A stretch of DNA of 64,000 bases from an uncultured Pseudomonadota bacterium (GCA_900696485.1 CAADGG010000044.1:1-64000); one strand, 5' to 3'; positions 57,032-64,000 are shown, counted from the stretch's first letter. A program made the numbers and translations. Notes: generated by a model from the sequence alone, not told the origin.

Positions 57032-57948
57032 CGGGTGAGCTCGTGCCCGATCTCCGCCGCGTGAGAGCGGATCCGCGTCACGACGCGCTCGTTCACTCCC
57101 TTGGTGTGATGCTTCTCGCCTGGACGCTGCTCGCGCTCGGTGCACTGCTCGTTCCGTGGCTCGGGCGCGCGAGCGCGCTGTTCGTGTCGTTCGCCTCCGC
57201 CGCGGGGTTGATGCTGGCCGTCCGGCCGGCGAGAGGCGAGCGCGCGGCGCGGCCGCGCGTCGTCGTTTCGGCGTTCCTCGCGGGCTTCGCAAGCTATCCC
57301 GCCTGGGTCGTGGGGATCGCTGTGATCGGGATCGGCCTGGGCCTGCCGGCGCGCCTGCCGGAGCCGCCGGGCGGCGGCTCGCCGCTGCTGTGGGCGGCCG
57401 TCCTGCTCCTCGCGCCGTTGTTCGAGGAGCTGCTCTACCGCGAGCGTCTCCTCCCGGCGTTCCGCGCGCGGCTCGGGACCCCGATCGCAATTGCGTTCTC
57501 GAGTCTCCTCTTCGCGCTCCCGCATCTCGAACCGTGGAACGTTCTCGGCGCCTTCGTGGTCGGCCTGATGCTCGGCGCCGCCTACACGAGAACCCGCTGC
57601 ACGGCGCTCTGCATCGCGTTCCATGCGGGGCTCAACAGCGCCTGTCTGGTCTCCGGAGTGCCACCCGTCGATCCCGTTCTCGAGCCGGTCACCAGTGCCA
57701 TCGCAGGCAGCGTCCTGCTCATGCTGAGCCTCCGGTGGGCACGCGGGCGCCGGCAGGGAGGCAGGGGGGTCGCAGCGTCGATCGGGATGGCCCCAGATCG
57801 CGCAAACGGCTCTCTTCGGCGCGCGCGGCGGACCAGAAACCGGATTGACGGGGAGAGGTTAGGGGTGGTGCGGCAGAGAGGACTCGAACCTCCACGGGGT
57901 TGCCCCCGCCAGCCCCTCAAAGGGAAACAGAAGCGTGTAACGTGCTGA
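57028..57948 (+). CDS. CPBP-family intramembrane glutamic protease
   Basis: 306 residues from a GTG start coupled to the Lgt-like gene. About seven helices; the three CPBP motifs are intact: EExxxR at 133-138 (EELLYR), FxxxH at 162-166 (FALPH) and HxxxN at 199-203 (HAGLN). The family includes CAAX Rce1-like proteases and the myxosortases that process Cys-containing C-terminal tails. From residue 280 the frame runs antisense through the tRNA-Leu remnant, and the stop codon is in prophage DNA, so the natural C-terminus beyond about residue 240 has probably been altered by the integration. Confidence 0.87.
   Translation: MTGELVPDLRRVRADPRHDALVHSLGVMLLAWTLLALGALLVPWLGRASALFVSFASAAGLMLAVRPARGERAARPRVVVSAFLAGFASYPAWVVGIAVIGIGLGLPARLPEPPGGGSPLLWAAVLLLAPLFEELLYRERLLPAFRARLGTPIAIAFSSLLFALPHLEPWNVLGAFVVGLMLGAAYTRTRCTALCIAFHAGLNSACLVSGVPPVDPVLEPVTSAIAGSVLLMLSLRWARGRRQGGRGVAASIGMAPDRANGSLRRARRTRNRIDGERLGVVRQRGLEPPRGCPRQPLKGKQKRVTC
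57866..57920 (-). pseudogene. 3' half of tRNA-Leu(GAG), probable attachment site
   Basis: On the minus strand this gives the anticodon loop TTGAGGG (anticodon GAG at 57916-57918), 3' anticodon stem GCTGG, the long variable arm CGGGGGCAACCCCG, the T-arm GGAGG-TTCGAGT-CCTCT, CTGCCGC as the acceptor 3' strand and ACCA. The 5' half is absent: bases 57921-57925 do not pair with the anticodon stem and no GCGGCAG acceptor strand is near. This is the classic displaced tRNA 3' end left by a tRNA-targeted integration. The intact tRNA should be at the far end of the element. Confidence 0.85.
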
Positions 57949-58010
57949 AACGCAAGGAGAATCCTCGGGAGCCTCGGAATCAGCGTGTATAGTGTGACTC
58001 GCCGTGAGGT

Positions 58011-58055
58011 GTTGACCCCAGTTTGACCCCACCTAGTACGGTGTAGTTTGACCCC
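58011..58055. repeat. Three GTTTGACCCC direct repeats
   Basis: GTTGACCCC (58011-58019), GTTTGACCCC (58021-58030) and GTTTGACCCC (58046-58055) lie between the att remnant and the first element gene. They could be binding sites for an element regulator or recombination arm sites. The 191-bp gap holds no ORF. Confidence 0.6.
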
Positions 58056-58139
58056 TCGGGCCTAGGCCGGCCAGCCGAAAAGGAGCCGCTCCGCTCCCTG
58101 GCCCGAGGACTTCCCCGGAGCGCCGCAGGAGCAGCGGCC

Positions 58140-58847
58140 ATGCACGACGAGCTCGAGAGCTACCCCGGGACCATCGACGAGCGGTTGCCGGAAGCGCCGA
58201 GCCTCGAGGACGTGCTCGACGCGGCCGCGGCGTTCGCGTGCAAGGCGTTCGAGGAGATGGCAGCCGTACCGACGCCGACCGCGGCGATCGAGGCCTCTGC
58301 GGGCCTCCGGGAGCGCATGGCCGCAAGCGAGGCCGTGGGCGCGATCCTCGCCGACCTGGTGACGCTGCGAGGCCAGCAGCGCGACGGGCTCGGGTGGTTG
58401 CTCGAACAAGTGATCCTCGCAGAAGGTGTCCGGCTCCGAGTCGAGCGGCAGAAGGTGACTCCCGAGTCCGAGCGGGCCGCGTACCCGGTCCTACAACGGT
58501 GGCACGACCTCGCAACGCAAGACCCGGACGCCCTTGACGAGATGGCCGCAATCCTCGAGCCGGCTCACCCGCTGGCTGCGCGCGACCTCGAGCGGGTCAG
58601 TAGAAACGCCCGGCTCGCCGGATACTTCATGGAGCTTGAACGCGTCGCGCTGCGCCGTGAGCGAGGGCGACCGACTAGCCCGGTCCGCCTCGTCGCCACG
58701 GCCGTGGACGCCACGTTCCGGTCCTGGCCGCGTGGCGACCGCGACTACCTAGCCGCGGCGCTCGCGCGCGACGTGCTCGGCGCGGAGGAGACACCCGAGG
58801 GTATCCGGCAGATCATGGCCGTACACAGGCGAACGTCGCAAAAATAG
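58140..58847 (+). CDS. Element protein of unknown function
   Basis: 235 residues, mostly alpha-helical and charged, no membrane segment, no recognised motif. It is the first gene on this side of the element and ends 16 bp before the HTH gene. Length and composition fit phage early-region proteins but no specific family is claimed. Confidence 0.6.
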   Translation: MHDELESYPGTIDERLPEAPSLEDVLDAAAAFACKAFEEMAAVPTPTAAIEASAGLRERMAASEAVGAILADLVTLRGQQRDGLGWLLEQVILAEGVRLRVERQKVTPESERAAYPVLQRWHDLATQDPDALDEMAAILEPAHPLAARDLERVSRNARLAGYFMELERVALRRERGRPTSPVRLVATAVDATFRSWPRGDRDYLAAALARDVLGAEETPEGIRQIMAVHRRTSQK

Positions 58848-58863
58848 AAAACGCTCGTCGATA

Positions 58864-59157
58864 ATGACCACCCCCCGGCCGTCGTGCGATACCGACGACA
58901 TGGCACAGGTGGTCACGGTAGACGCGCGGTTCGGACGCGTGCGCACGATCGCGCGCCGGCTCGGCTGCGGCGAGCACGCGCTCCGGGCCGCCATCCGCCG
59001 CGGCGACGTGCCGACGTACCAGCCGCCGGGTGCCTGGCCGCTGGTGTCGATAGTCGACGCGGAGGCGTGGTTGCGCGCGCAGCGCGTCGAGCCTACGGCG
59101 CGCGCTCGGCGCCGCGTCGACGAGATCATCGCGCGAGAGGCGCGCCGAGCAGGTTGA
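58864..59157 (+). CDS. Small helix-turn-helix protein
   Basis: 97 residues. GRVRTIARRLGCGEHALRAA is a helix-turn-helix of the MerR/AlpA/excisionase kind, followed by a W-containing wing-like part (WPLVSIVDAEAWLRAQR). Such proteins control integration/excision or replication genes in phages and satellites. ATG 58864 or ATG 58900 may be used. It lies 6 bp before the ATPase gene. Confidence 0.65.
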   Translation: MTTPRPSCDTDDMAQVVTVDARFGRVRTIARRLGCGEHALRAAIRRGDVPTYQPPGAWPLVSIVDAEAWLRAQRVEPTARARRRVDEIIAREARRAG

Positions 59158-59163
59158 CCCGAA

Positions 59164-60789
59164 ATGCGTCGCGCCCCCGGACCCGGCAAGGTGGGAGCGC
59201 GACGCGGAGACGCAGACGATGGCAGCAGGATACCGCACCACCCGACACCGAGCGAGCGCGTGACGGCCGCTGCGCGCCGTCGTCGCCGCGCTCCCGACCG
59301 TGCCGCCGAGCTGGCGCGTGAGATCGCGTCGGCCGTCGTCCTCGAGCCTGCGACCGCCGCCCACGTGGCGGCGATCCTGCGCCCGGGAGACCTCCCGGCG
59401 CCGGCGCAGCACGTCGTCGACGCGGTGGGCTACCTGGCCCGCTCCGGGCGCGGCGTGACACTCCCTGACGTAGCTGCGGAGCTGCGGTCTCGCGACCGGC
59501 TCGCCAGCGTCGGCGGCGAGATCGGGCTCGCGCAGCTCGTCGACGTCGCGTCGACGGCCGTCTACGCGATCCCTCACGCCCGCGAGCTGCGCGAGATCCA
59601 GCGCGCCGCGCGACGCCAGTACGTCTATGCCCGCCTCGCCGCCGATCCCGACGACGCCGAAGCGCTGGCGGAGCTCGCGGACCTCGAGCGCGAGGCCGCG
59701 GCCCCGGCGCGTCTCGCGCCGATCGACCTCGGCGCCGTCGCCTTCACCGGCACGCGGCTGCGCGCGATCCGAGACCGGCCGGAGTCTGTCTCGCCCCTCC
59801 CGGGCTGGCTCGACCCGGAGCCGCATCTGCACGTCCTGATCGGGAAGCCGAAGAGCGGCAAGACGACGTTCGCGCTCGACCTGGCGCGGTCCTGGGCGCA
59901 GGGTGTCGCGCCGTGGCCGGGCGCGCCTCCGCTTCCGGGGTCGCGCGCGCTCGTCATATCGCGAGAGCAGCCGGTGAGCCGCATCGACGCCACGCTGCGC
60001 CGCCTCGCGCGCCACGCGGGCGCCGGGAATGCCTGGGAGGATCGCATCGCGATCATGGCGCGCGACCCGGAGCTCCCCGACGATGCGCGCCGGCTGTTGC
60101 GCCTCGATCTGGCGGGCCTGGCTGCGCTGCGCGGTGCACTCCTCGACGCGCGCGACCGAGGTGCTCCGGTCGGCTACGTCGTCCTCGACTCACTCTCGCG
60201 GTTGAAGCCGCCCGGCCTCGAGGAGCGCGACAACGACGGCCTGACGGAGTGGCTCGACGCGCTCGAGGAGATCGCCTCGAGCTGCGGAGTCTGGCTCGTC
60301 CTGATCCACCATGTAGGGCACACCACGGACGCCGGCCGCGGCGAGGCGCGCTCCGCCGGGCGAGGCGCGTCGGCGATCGCGGCCGTCGCGCAGGTGGTGT
60401 GGCTGTACGAGCGCGTCCGCTCGAGCCCGCGCCTGCGCCGCGTCGAAATCGACGGCAACGCGGTTCTACCTGCCGAGCATCATCTCGAGGTGTCGGCCCC
60501 CCGGTCCTCCGCCGGCGCGATCGAGCACCACCGGCCGTCGGATCCGCTCGGCGGACACGACCCGCACGAGCTCCTCGGGCGCGAGGCCCTGAGCCTGACC
60601 GCGCTCGCCTGGCGCATTGCCGGCGAGGAGCCGGCTACCGGCCGAAAGCCCCCGGGCGCTGCGCTGCGGATCGCCGGCGAACTCGCGTCGCGGTGGGAGC
60701 GCGCCGGCCTCGTGGACGTCACTGATGGCCCGCACGGTGCCCGCTTGGTGTCGTTGCGCGGCGAGATCGAGGAGCCGCCCGATGCGTGA
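59164..60789 (+). CDS. RepA/DnaB-N-like replication ATPase
   Basis: 541 residues. Residues about 70-125 resemble the DnaB N-terminal domain (HVVDAVGYLARSGRGVTLPDVAAELRSRDRLASVGG). A RecA-like ATPase follows with Walker A GKPKSGKTT (227-235), VVLDSLSRL as Walker B and VLIHHVGH; this is the RepA/AAA_25 group of phage and plasmid helicases. The C-terminus ends with a winged-helix-like part. It likely unwinds or loads DNA for replication of the element. Confidence 0.85.
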   Translation: MRRAPGPGKVGARRGDADDGSRIPHHPTPSERVTAAARRRRRAPDRAAELAREIASAVVLEPATAAHVAAILRPGDLPAPAQHVVDAVGYLARSGRGVTLPDVAAELRSRDRLASVGGEIGLAQLVDVASTAVYAIPHARELREIQRAARRQYVYARLAADPDDAEALAELADLEREAAAPARLAPIDLGAVAFTGTRLRAIRDRPESVSPLPGWLDPEPHLHVLIGKPKSGKTTFALDLARSWAQGVAPWPGAPPLPGSRALVISREQPVSRIDATLRRLARHAGAGNAWEDRIAIMARDPELPDDARRLLRLDLAGLAALRGALLDARDRGAPVGYVVLDSLSRLKPPGLEERDNDGLTEWLDALEEIASSCGVWLVLIHHVGHTTDAGRGEARSAGRGASAIAAVAQVVWLYERVRSSPRLRRVEIDGNAVLPAEHHLEVSAPRSSAGAIEHHRPSDPLGGHDPHELLGREALSLTALAWRIAGEEPATGRKPPGAALRIAGELASRWERAGLVDVTDGPHGARLVSLRGEIEEPPDA

Positions 60790-61504
60790 TCGAACGTCCG
60801 TGCCTTCCGTGCCCCGTCCGTGCCCTCATGCCGAGGCACGGACGGAGGGAGCGTCCGTGCCCTCCGTGCCCCCTACAGGGGCACGGCACGGAGGGCACGG
60901 ACGAACCCTCCCGGAGCTGTCCGACCGTGCCAGAGCCGGGGGCACGGACGGGAACGAGACCCCCGCTGACCGAGTCGCCGCCCGTGGCAGCTTGTGGAAT
61001 CCGGCCGCGGCGCCGCGCGGCTGGCTGCTGTTCGAGCTCGCCGCAATCTTCGGCCCCGGATGCGCGCTCATCACCGGGCCGATCGACCGGCCGGCATCTG
61101 CCCGAGCTGCGCAGCGACGCGGGTCGCCTGAGTCCGCCGGGTTGCTCATCTCGGGCGAGCGTGGCAAGATGTCCCACAGGCAGCCGGACCGGCCGAGCGG
61201 CTCGCGAGGGATCGCGGGGCGCGGCGCTGGAATCGGAAGCCGGCCGCAGCACGCGACGGGGGGACCCGCCGCCGAACGGCCGGCCGCCGCCGAACCTCGG
61301 GAGCCCGGGATCGGCGAAACCGCAGGCAGCGCACGAACCGCCGGGGGACCGGCGAGCAAGGCGCTCCACCTGGCGGGCGAGGGCTCCGAGGCGCACCGCT
61401 CCTCGAGCGAGCCGACCCGACGCAGGGATGCGTCGATGACGGCCGCGAGACCGAGCGCCACCCGCGCCGAGATCACCCAGGAACAACACCATGCCCACGA
61501 CTGA
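60782..61504 (+). CDS. Uncertain ORF containing the CCGTGCC repeats
   Basis: 240 residues if the ATG at 60782 (overlapping the ATPase stop) is used. The first 55 codons consist of the repeat cluster and give VPSVPRPCPHAE-like sequence. The middle part (GSLWNPAAAPRGWLLFELAA, IFGPGCALITGPIDRPA) looks protein-like, while the last 100 residues are low-complexity. It overlaps the capsid start by 14 bp. Competing minus-strand frames exist; only coupling and context favour this one. Confidence 0.4.
   Translation: MRDRTSVPSVPRPCPHAEARTEGASVPSVPPTGARHGGHGRTLPELSDRARAGGTDGNETPADRVAARGSLWNPAAAPRGWLLFELAAIFGPGCALITGPIDRPASARAAQRRGSPESAGLLISGERGKMSHRQPDRPSGSRGIAGRGAGIGSRPQHATGGPAAERPAAAEPREPGIGETAGSARTAGGPASKALHLAGEGSEAHRSSSEPTRRRDASMTAARPSATRAEITQEQHHAHD
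60798..60947. repeat. Eleven CCGTGCC/GGCACGG motifs in 150 bp
   Basis: CCGTGCC occurs at 60798, 60807, 60818, 60855, 60864 and 60925, and its reverse complement GGCACGG at 60835, 60880, 60885, 60894 and 60941. Arms 60852-60872 and 60877-60902 form a near-perfect palindrome with one 5-bp duplication. Location right after a replication ATPase suggests an iteron-type origin or a protein-binding cluster. Confidence 0.85.
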
Positions 61505-63320
61505 CGCGCCGCGCGCCGGCGCCGTCGTTCGGCGCGTTCTCTCGATCGGCGTTGAGACGCGAGCGGAGTCCGACACCGGGCCGCTGGCGGTATCGCTGTC
61601 GAGCGAGGAGCCCGTCGAGCGTGCATTCGGCGTCGAAATCTTGGATCACGGCCAAAAGGCGGTGAACCTCGATCGGGCCGAGCGGGGCCTCCCGCTGCTG
61701 TTCGCGCACGACCCGCGGCAGCCGATCGGCAGAGTCGAGAAGATCCGGCGCGCTGGCCGCAAGCTGCGCGGCGAGATCCGCTTCGGCTCTTCGACGCTCG
61801 CGAAGGAGATCGAGCGCGACGTGCGCGACGGCATCCTCGATTCGGTGAGCGTCGGCTACCGGGTCGACCGCGTGGAGCTCGAGCCCGGTAGCGACACCGC
61901 GCAGCCGGTCTATCGCGTCCTGGCGTGGACGCCGCTCGAAGTCTCGATCGTCTCGATCGCGGCCGACACGACCGTCGGAGTCGGCCGCAGCGAAACCTTT
62001 CTACAGGAGTACAACCTCATGACCGCTCCCAACACCGACCCGCGCGTCGAAACGCGCACCGATCCCTCGACCATCTCCGCCGCCGAGCGCGAGCGCGCCC
62101 GCATCCTCGACATCGAAGCGAGCGCGAAGCGCTGGGGTTTCGAGGAACAGGGGCGCCGCGCGATCGTCGAAGGCTGGCGCTCCGAGGACTTCGCAAAATG
62201 GTTGCTTGAGCACGGGATGCCGAAGGGCCAGCCGCTCGAGACGCCGACGAGCGCGATCGGCATGGGAAAGCGCGACGTCGAGCGGTTCAGCATTCTTCGC
62301 GCGGCGCAGGCGCTCGCCACCCGAGACTGGCGCGCCGCCGGTTTCGAGCGTGAGGCGAGCGACGCCGTCGAGAAGCAAATCGGCCGCGCTGCGCGGGGCT
62401 TCTTCGTGCCGGCGGACGTGCTGCACGCACCGAGCGTGCGCGCCGTCACCAAAGCCGGCTCTGGCGGATCGCTCGTCGAAACCGAGCTGCGGCCGGAGGC
62501 GTTCATTGAAGTGCTTCGGAACGCGGCGCAGGTACGGCAGGCGGGCGCGACGATCCTGCCCGGCCTCGTCGGCAATATCGACTTGCCGAGGCAGTCCGGC
62601 AGCGTGGGTGCCGAGTGGCTCGCCGAAGCGGGAACCGTGACCGGCGGTGATCCCACCTTCGACACTGTCTCGATGGCTCCGCGGACGGTAGCCGGAAAGA
62701 CCGCGGCGACCCGAAAAATGCTGCTGCAAAGCTCGCCGGCGATCGAGCAGCTGGTGCGCGAGGACCTGGCGCAGTCGCTCGCGCTCGCGATCGACCGCGC
62801 GGCGACGTTCGGCTCGGGCGCCGGTGCCGAGCCGCGCGGCATCGTGAACGTCGTCGGGATCGGCTCGCTGGCGCTCGGCACGGACGGCGCGGCGCTCACG
62901 TGGGCGGACGTCGTCGAGCTCGAGAGCCTCGTCGCGGCCGCGAACGCGGACGGCGACGCAATGGCGTATTTGACGAACGCGCGCGTGAGGGGCGCTCTCA
63001 AGCGAAGCGAGAAGGCCGCCAGCACGGCCGAGTACATCTGGCCCGACCGCCCCGGCGATGCCAGCGTGAACGGGCGTCGCGCGCTCGTGTCGAACCAGGT
63101 CCCCTCGAACCTCACGAAGGGCAGCGGAACGAACCTCTCGGCAATGATCTACGGCAACTGGCGCGACCTGCTGATCGGCGAATGGGGCATCCTCGACGTG
63201 ACGGCCGAGAACGTGACGCTCGCCGACTCGGGCGGCCTGACGGTGCGCGCGTTCATGGATGTCGATATCGCGGTCCGGCACCCCGAGTCCTTCGCGGTCG
63301 TGACGGACGTCATCGCCTGA
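61491..63320 (+). CDS. HK97-type prohead protease fused to major capsid protein
   Basis: 609 residues. Residues 1-165 are an HK97 prohead protease (VERAFGVEILDHGQKAVNLD, PLLFAHDPRQPIGRVE, DSVSVGYRV, VLAWTPLEVSIVSIAAD with the catalytic His and Ser regions). From about 177 comes the scaffold-like delta segment and the HK97-fold capsid (QAGATILPGLVGNIDLPRQS, FGSGAGAEPRGIVN, YGNWRDLLIGEWG, FMDVDIAVRHPESF). An AGGAG (62005-62009) and ATG at 62019 inside the gene could start a separate capsid protein. Confidence 0.9.
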   Translation: MPTTDAPRAGAVVRRVLSIGVETRAESDTGPLAVSLSSEEPVERAFGVEILDHGQKAVNLDRAERGLPLLFAHDPRQPIGRVEKIRRAGRKLRGEIRFGSSTLAKEIERDVRDGILDSVSVGYRVDRVELEPGSDTAQPVYRVLAWTPLEVSIVSIAADTTVGVGRSETFLQEYNLMTAPNTDPRVETRTDPSTISAAERERARILDIEASAKRWGFEEQGRRAIVEGWRSEDFAKWLLEHGMPKGQPLETPTSAIGMGKRDVERFSILRAAQALATRDWRAAGFEREASDAVEKQIGRAARGFFVPADVLHAPSVRAVTKAGSGGSLVETELRPEAFIEVLRNAAQVRQAGATILPGLVGNIDLPRQSGSVGAEWLAEAGTVTGGDPTFDTVSMAPRTVAGKTAATRKMLLQSSPAIEQLVREDLAQSLALAIDRAATFGSGAGAEPRGIVNVVGIGSLALGTDGAALTWADVVELESLVAAANADGDAMAYLTNARVRGALKRSEKAASTAEYIWPDRPGDASVNGRRALVSNQVPSNLTKGSGTNLSAMIYGNWRDLLIGEWGILDVTAENVTLADSGGLTVRAFMDVDIAVRHPESFAVVTDVIA

Positions 63321-63404
63321 CACGGTCCGGCGGCGCGGCCGGCGGTAGGTGGCTCGTCTCTCCCCGCCTGCTGCCGGTCGCGCTCGCCACGCATCGGAGA
63401 GAAA

Positions 63405-63650
63405 ATGCAGCAACTCTCACTCCTCGACCTGGCGGAGGCCGCGAAGCGGACGCCGGCGCCGCTGGTGGCCGTCGCCGCGCTCGGCGAGATCATCGAGCCC
63501 GAGGTCTTCGAGCAGATCCTCGAGCGCGGGCTCGAGCTCGTCGAAGTGGCGACCGCGACCGGGACGCGCCTCTACGTGGCAGCCGACGAGCTCGTTGCGC
63601 ACCTGATCGGCCCGCTATTCGAGGCGGCGGCGCCGCCGCGTGTCAACTGA
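63405..63650 (+). CDS. Small element protein, unknown
   Basis: 81 residues with GGAGAG just before ATG 63405. It reads MQQLSLLDLAEAAKRTPAPL and has a VEVATATGTRLYVAADEL pair of strands. It overlaps the convergent minus-strand gene by 8 bp. It may be a small structural or connector-associated protein but is not recognised. Confidence 0.6.
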   Translation: MQQLSLLDLAEAAKRTPAPLVAVAALGEIIEPEVFEQILERGLELVEVATATGTRLYVAADELVAHLIGPLFEAAAPPRVN

Positions 63651-64000
63651 TCCCGCGTCTCGCCAGCTCCCGCTCGAGCGCCTCGCGCGCCGTGCCGAGC
63701 GTTCGGCGAATCCGGTACTGCGTCCACCCGCGCTCGCTGGGCCAGCGCTGCTCGGCGACTTCGACGAGGCCGAGGTCCGCTCGGCCTGGCCCGCGCCACA
63801 GCACGGACGCGACGAGGAGCCCGCGCTCTTCCTCGCCGAGCGTTCCCAACGCTGCGGAGAGCGTCGCGAGATCCGCGAGGCCCGCGGGCTCGTGAACGCG
63901 CCGGCCTCCGTCGATGGCCGCACGGGGAATCATCCCGACTTCCCGAGGCCACGCGGCGCCGCAGCGCCCGCAGCGCGTGACCCACGATCGCGACCGCGCC
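63643..64000 (-). CDS. CxxC-containing element protein (partial, runs off the right edge)
   Basis: The frame is open from 63643 to the window edge, so the start is not visible; ATG at 63931-63933 is a possible internal start. Upstream of it the same frame gives WVTRCGRCGAAWPREVG, a CxxC knuckle, continuing into MIPRAAIDGGRRVHEPAGLA. The C-terminal part (RGWTQYRIRRTLGTAREALE) looks like a DNA-binding helix pair. It is convergent to the preceding gene, so a new transcription unit on the minus strand ends here. Confidence 0.55.
   Translation of the reverse strand, partial: ARSRSWVTRCGRCGAAWPREVGMIPRAAIDGGRRVHEPAGLADLATLSAALGTLGEEERGLLVASVLWRGPGRADLGLVEVAEQRWPSERGWTQYRIRRTLGTAREALERELARRGIS

Larger units (their letters stand above)
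57866..64000. mobile_element. Left part of a tRNA-integrated phage-like element
   Basis: The element starts at the tRNA-Leu remnant and runs off the right edge. It carries, in order, an unknown protein, a small HTH protein, a RepA/DnaB-N ATPase, a repeat-rich ORF, an HK97 protease-capsid fusion, two small ORFs. No integrase, terminase, portal or tail gene is visible. Such a short path from replication to capsid fits either a compact temperate phage or a capsid-forming phage satellite. Confidence 0.8.

Noticed and set aside
57866..57920. Complete tRNA gene
   Set aside because: The 5' half cannot be found: no acceptor strand, D-arm or 5' anticodon stem pairs with the visible 3' half.
60798..60947. 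CRISPR array
   Set aside because: Repeats are 7 bp, in both orientations, without regular unique spacers. No CRISPR array or cas gene is seen anywhere in the window.
60719..61576. 285-residue minus-strand frame in the phage-like element
   Set aside because: It crosses the end of the ATPase and the start of the capsid fusion. Composition is Arg/Ser-rich and the plus-strand ORF has a coupled start, although neither is secure.

Overview
The window is G+C-rich DNA from a Gram-negative bacterium, most likely one of the former deltaproteobacterial lineages (Myxococcota, Desulfobacterota or Binatota-like). This rests on a complete type II secretion operon (gspC to gspN), a secretin, pseudopilins, two proteins with PEP-CTERM-like C-terminal sorting tails, a REC-GGDEF-EAL/PilZ set and the dnaK-hsp20-lon group. 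The placement is an inference from gene content; no rRNA is present.

Layout. 1-3875: edge repeat, decayed acyl-CoA dehydrogenase fragment, a GH38 alpha-mannosidase with an apparent AUC start, and a small RcnB-like secreted protein. 3916-7088 (minus): a cyclic-di-GMP module made of REC-GGDEF-EAL, a PilZ-cNMP hybrid and a PilZ protein. 7265-9775: P-type cation ATPase. 9765-14333 (minus): lysA, nagZ, a GH25 muramidase, an 84-bp perfect palindrome and an acyl-CoA dehydrogenase. 14757-17512 (plus): a secreted cyclophilin with a PEP-CTERM-like tail and a beta-CASP ribonuclease. 17593-39739 (minus): an almost unbroken run of 22 genes, first gspC-D-E-F-G-H-I-J-K-L-M-N, then ArsR-methyltransferase, HAD phosphatase, tldD, pmbA/tldE, metallo-hydrolase, HEAT-repeat protein, SDR, a secreted protein and another metallo-hydrolase. 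Many of these genes overlap by 4 nt, several with GTG, TTG or CTG starts.

39999-50265 (plus): dnaK, hsp20, lon, an OmpA-like lipoprotein and glycerate 2-kinase (a likely proteostasis and envelope group), then a small secreted protein, class I fructose-bisphosphate aldolase, a flavin reductase and an SDR lacking its catalytic lysine.

50450-57948 (plus) is the most interesting stretch. A 1261-residue RHS/YD-repeat protein has both an N-terminal lipoprotein-like signal and a C-terminal sorting-type tail (Gly-rich, Cys, PLPEG, hydrophobic, Arg). It is followed co-directionally by two paralogous small two-helix membrane proteins (with a degenerate third copy between them), a His-containing polytopic membrane protein, a divergent Lgt-like protein and a CPBP/CAAX-type intramembrane protease. 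This looks like a surface-protein locus with its own processing, lipidation or immunity genes.

57866-64000: an integrated phage-like element begins at a truncated 3' half of tRNA-Leu(GAG). Its visible genes are an unknown protein, a small HTH protein, a DnaB-N/RepA-type ATPase, a poorly conserved ORF carrying a dense CCGTGCC repeat cluster, a fused HK97-type prohead protease/major capsid protein, a small unknown, and a CxxC protein running off the right edge. The integrase and the intact tRNA should lie beyond the window.
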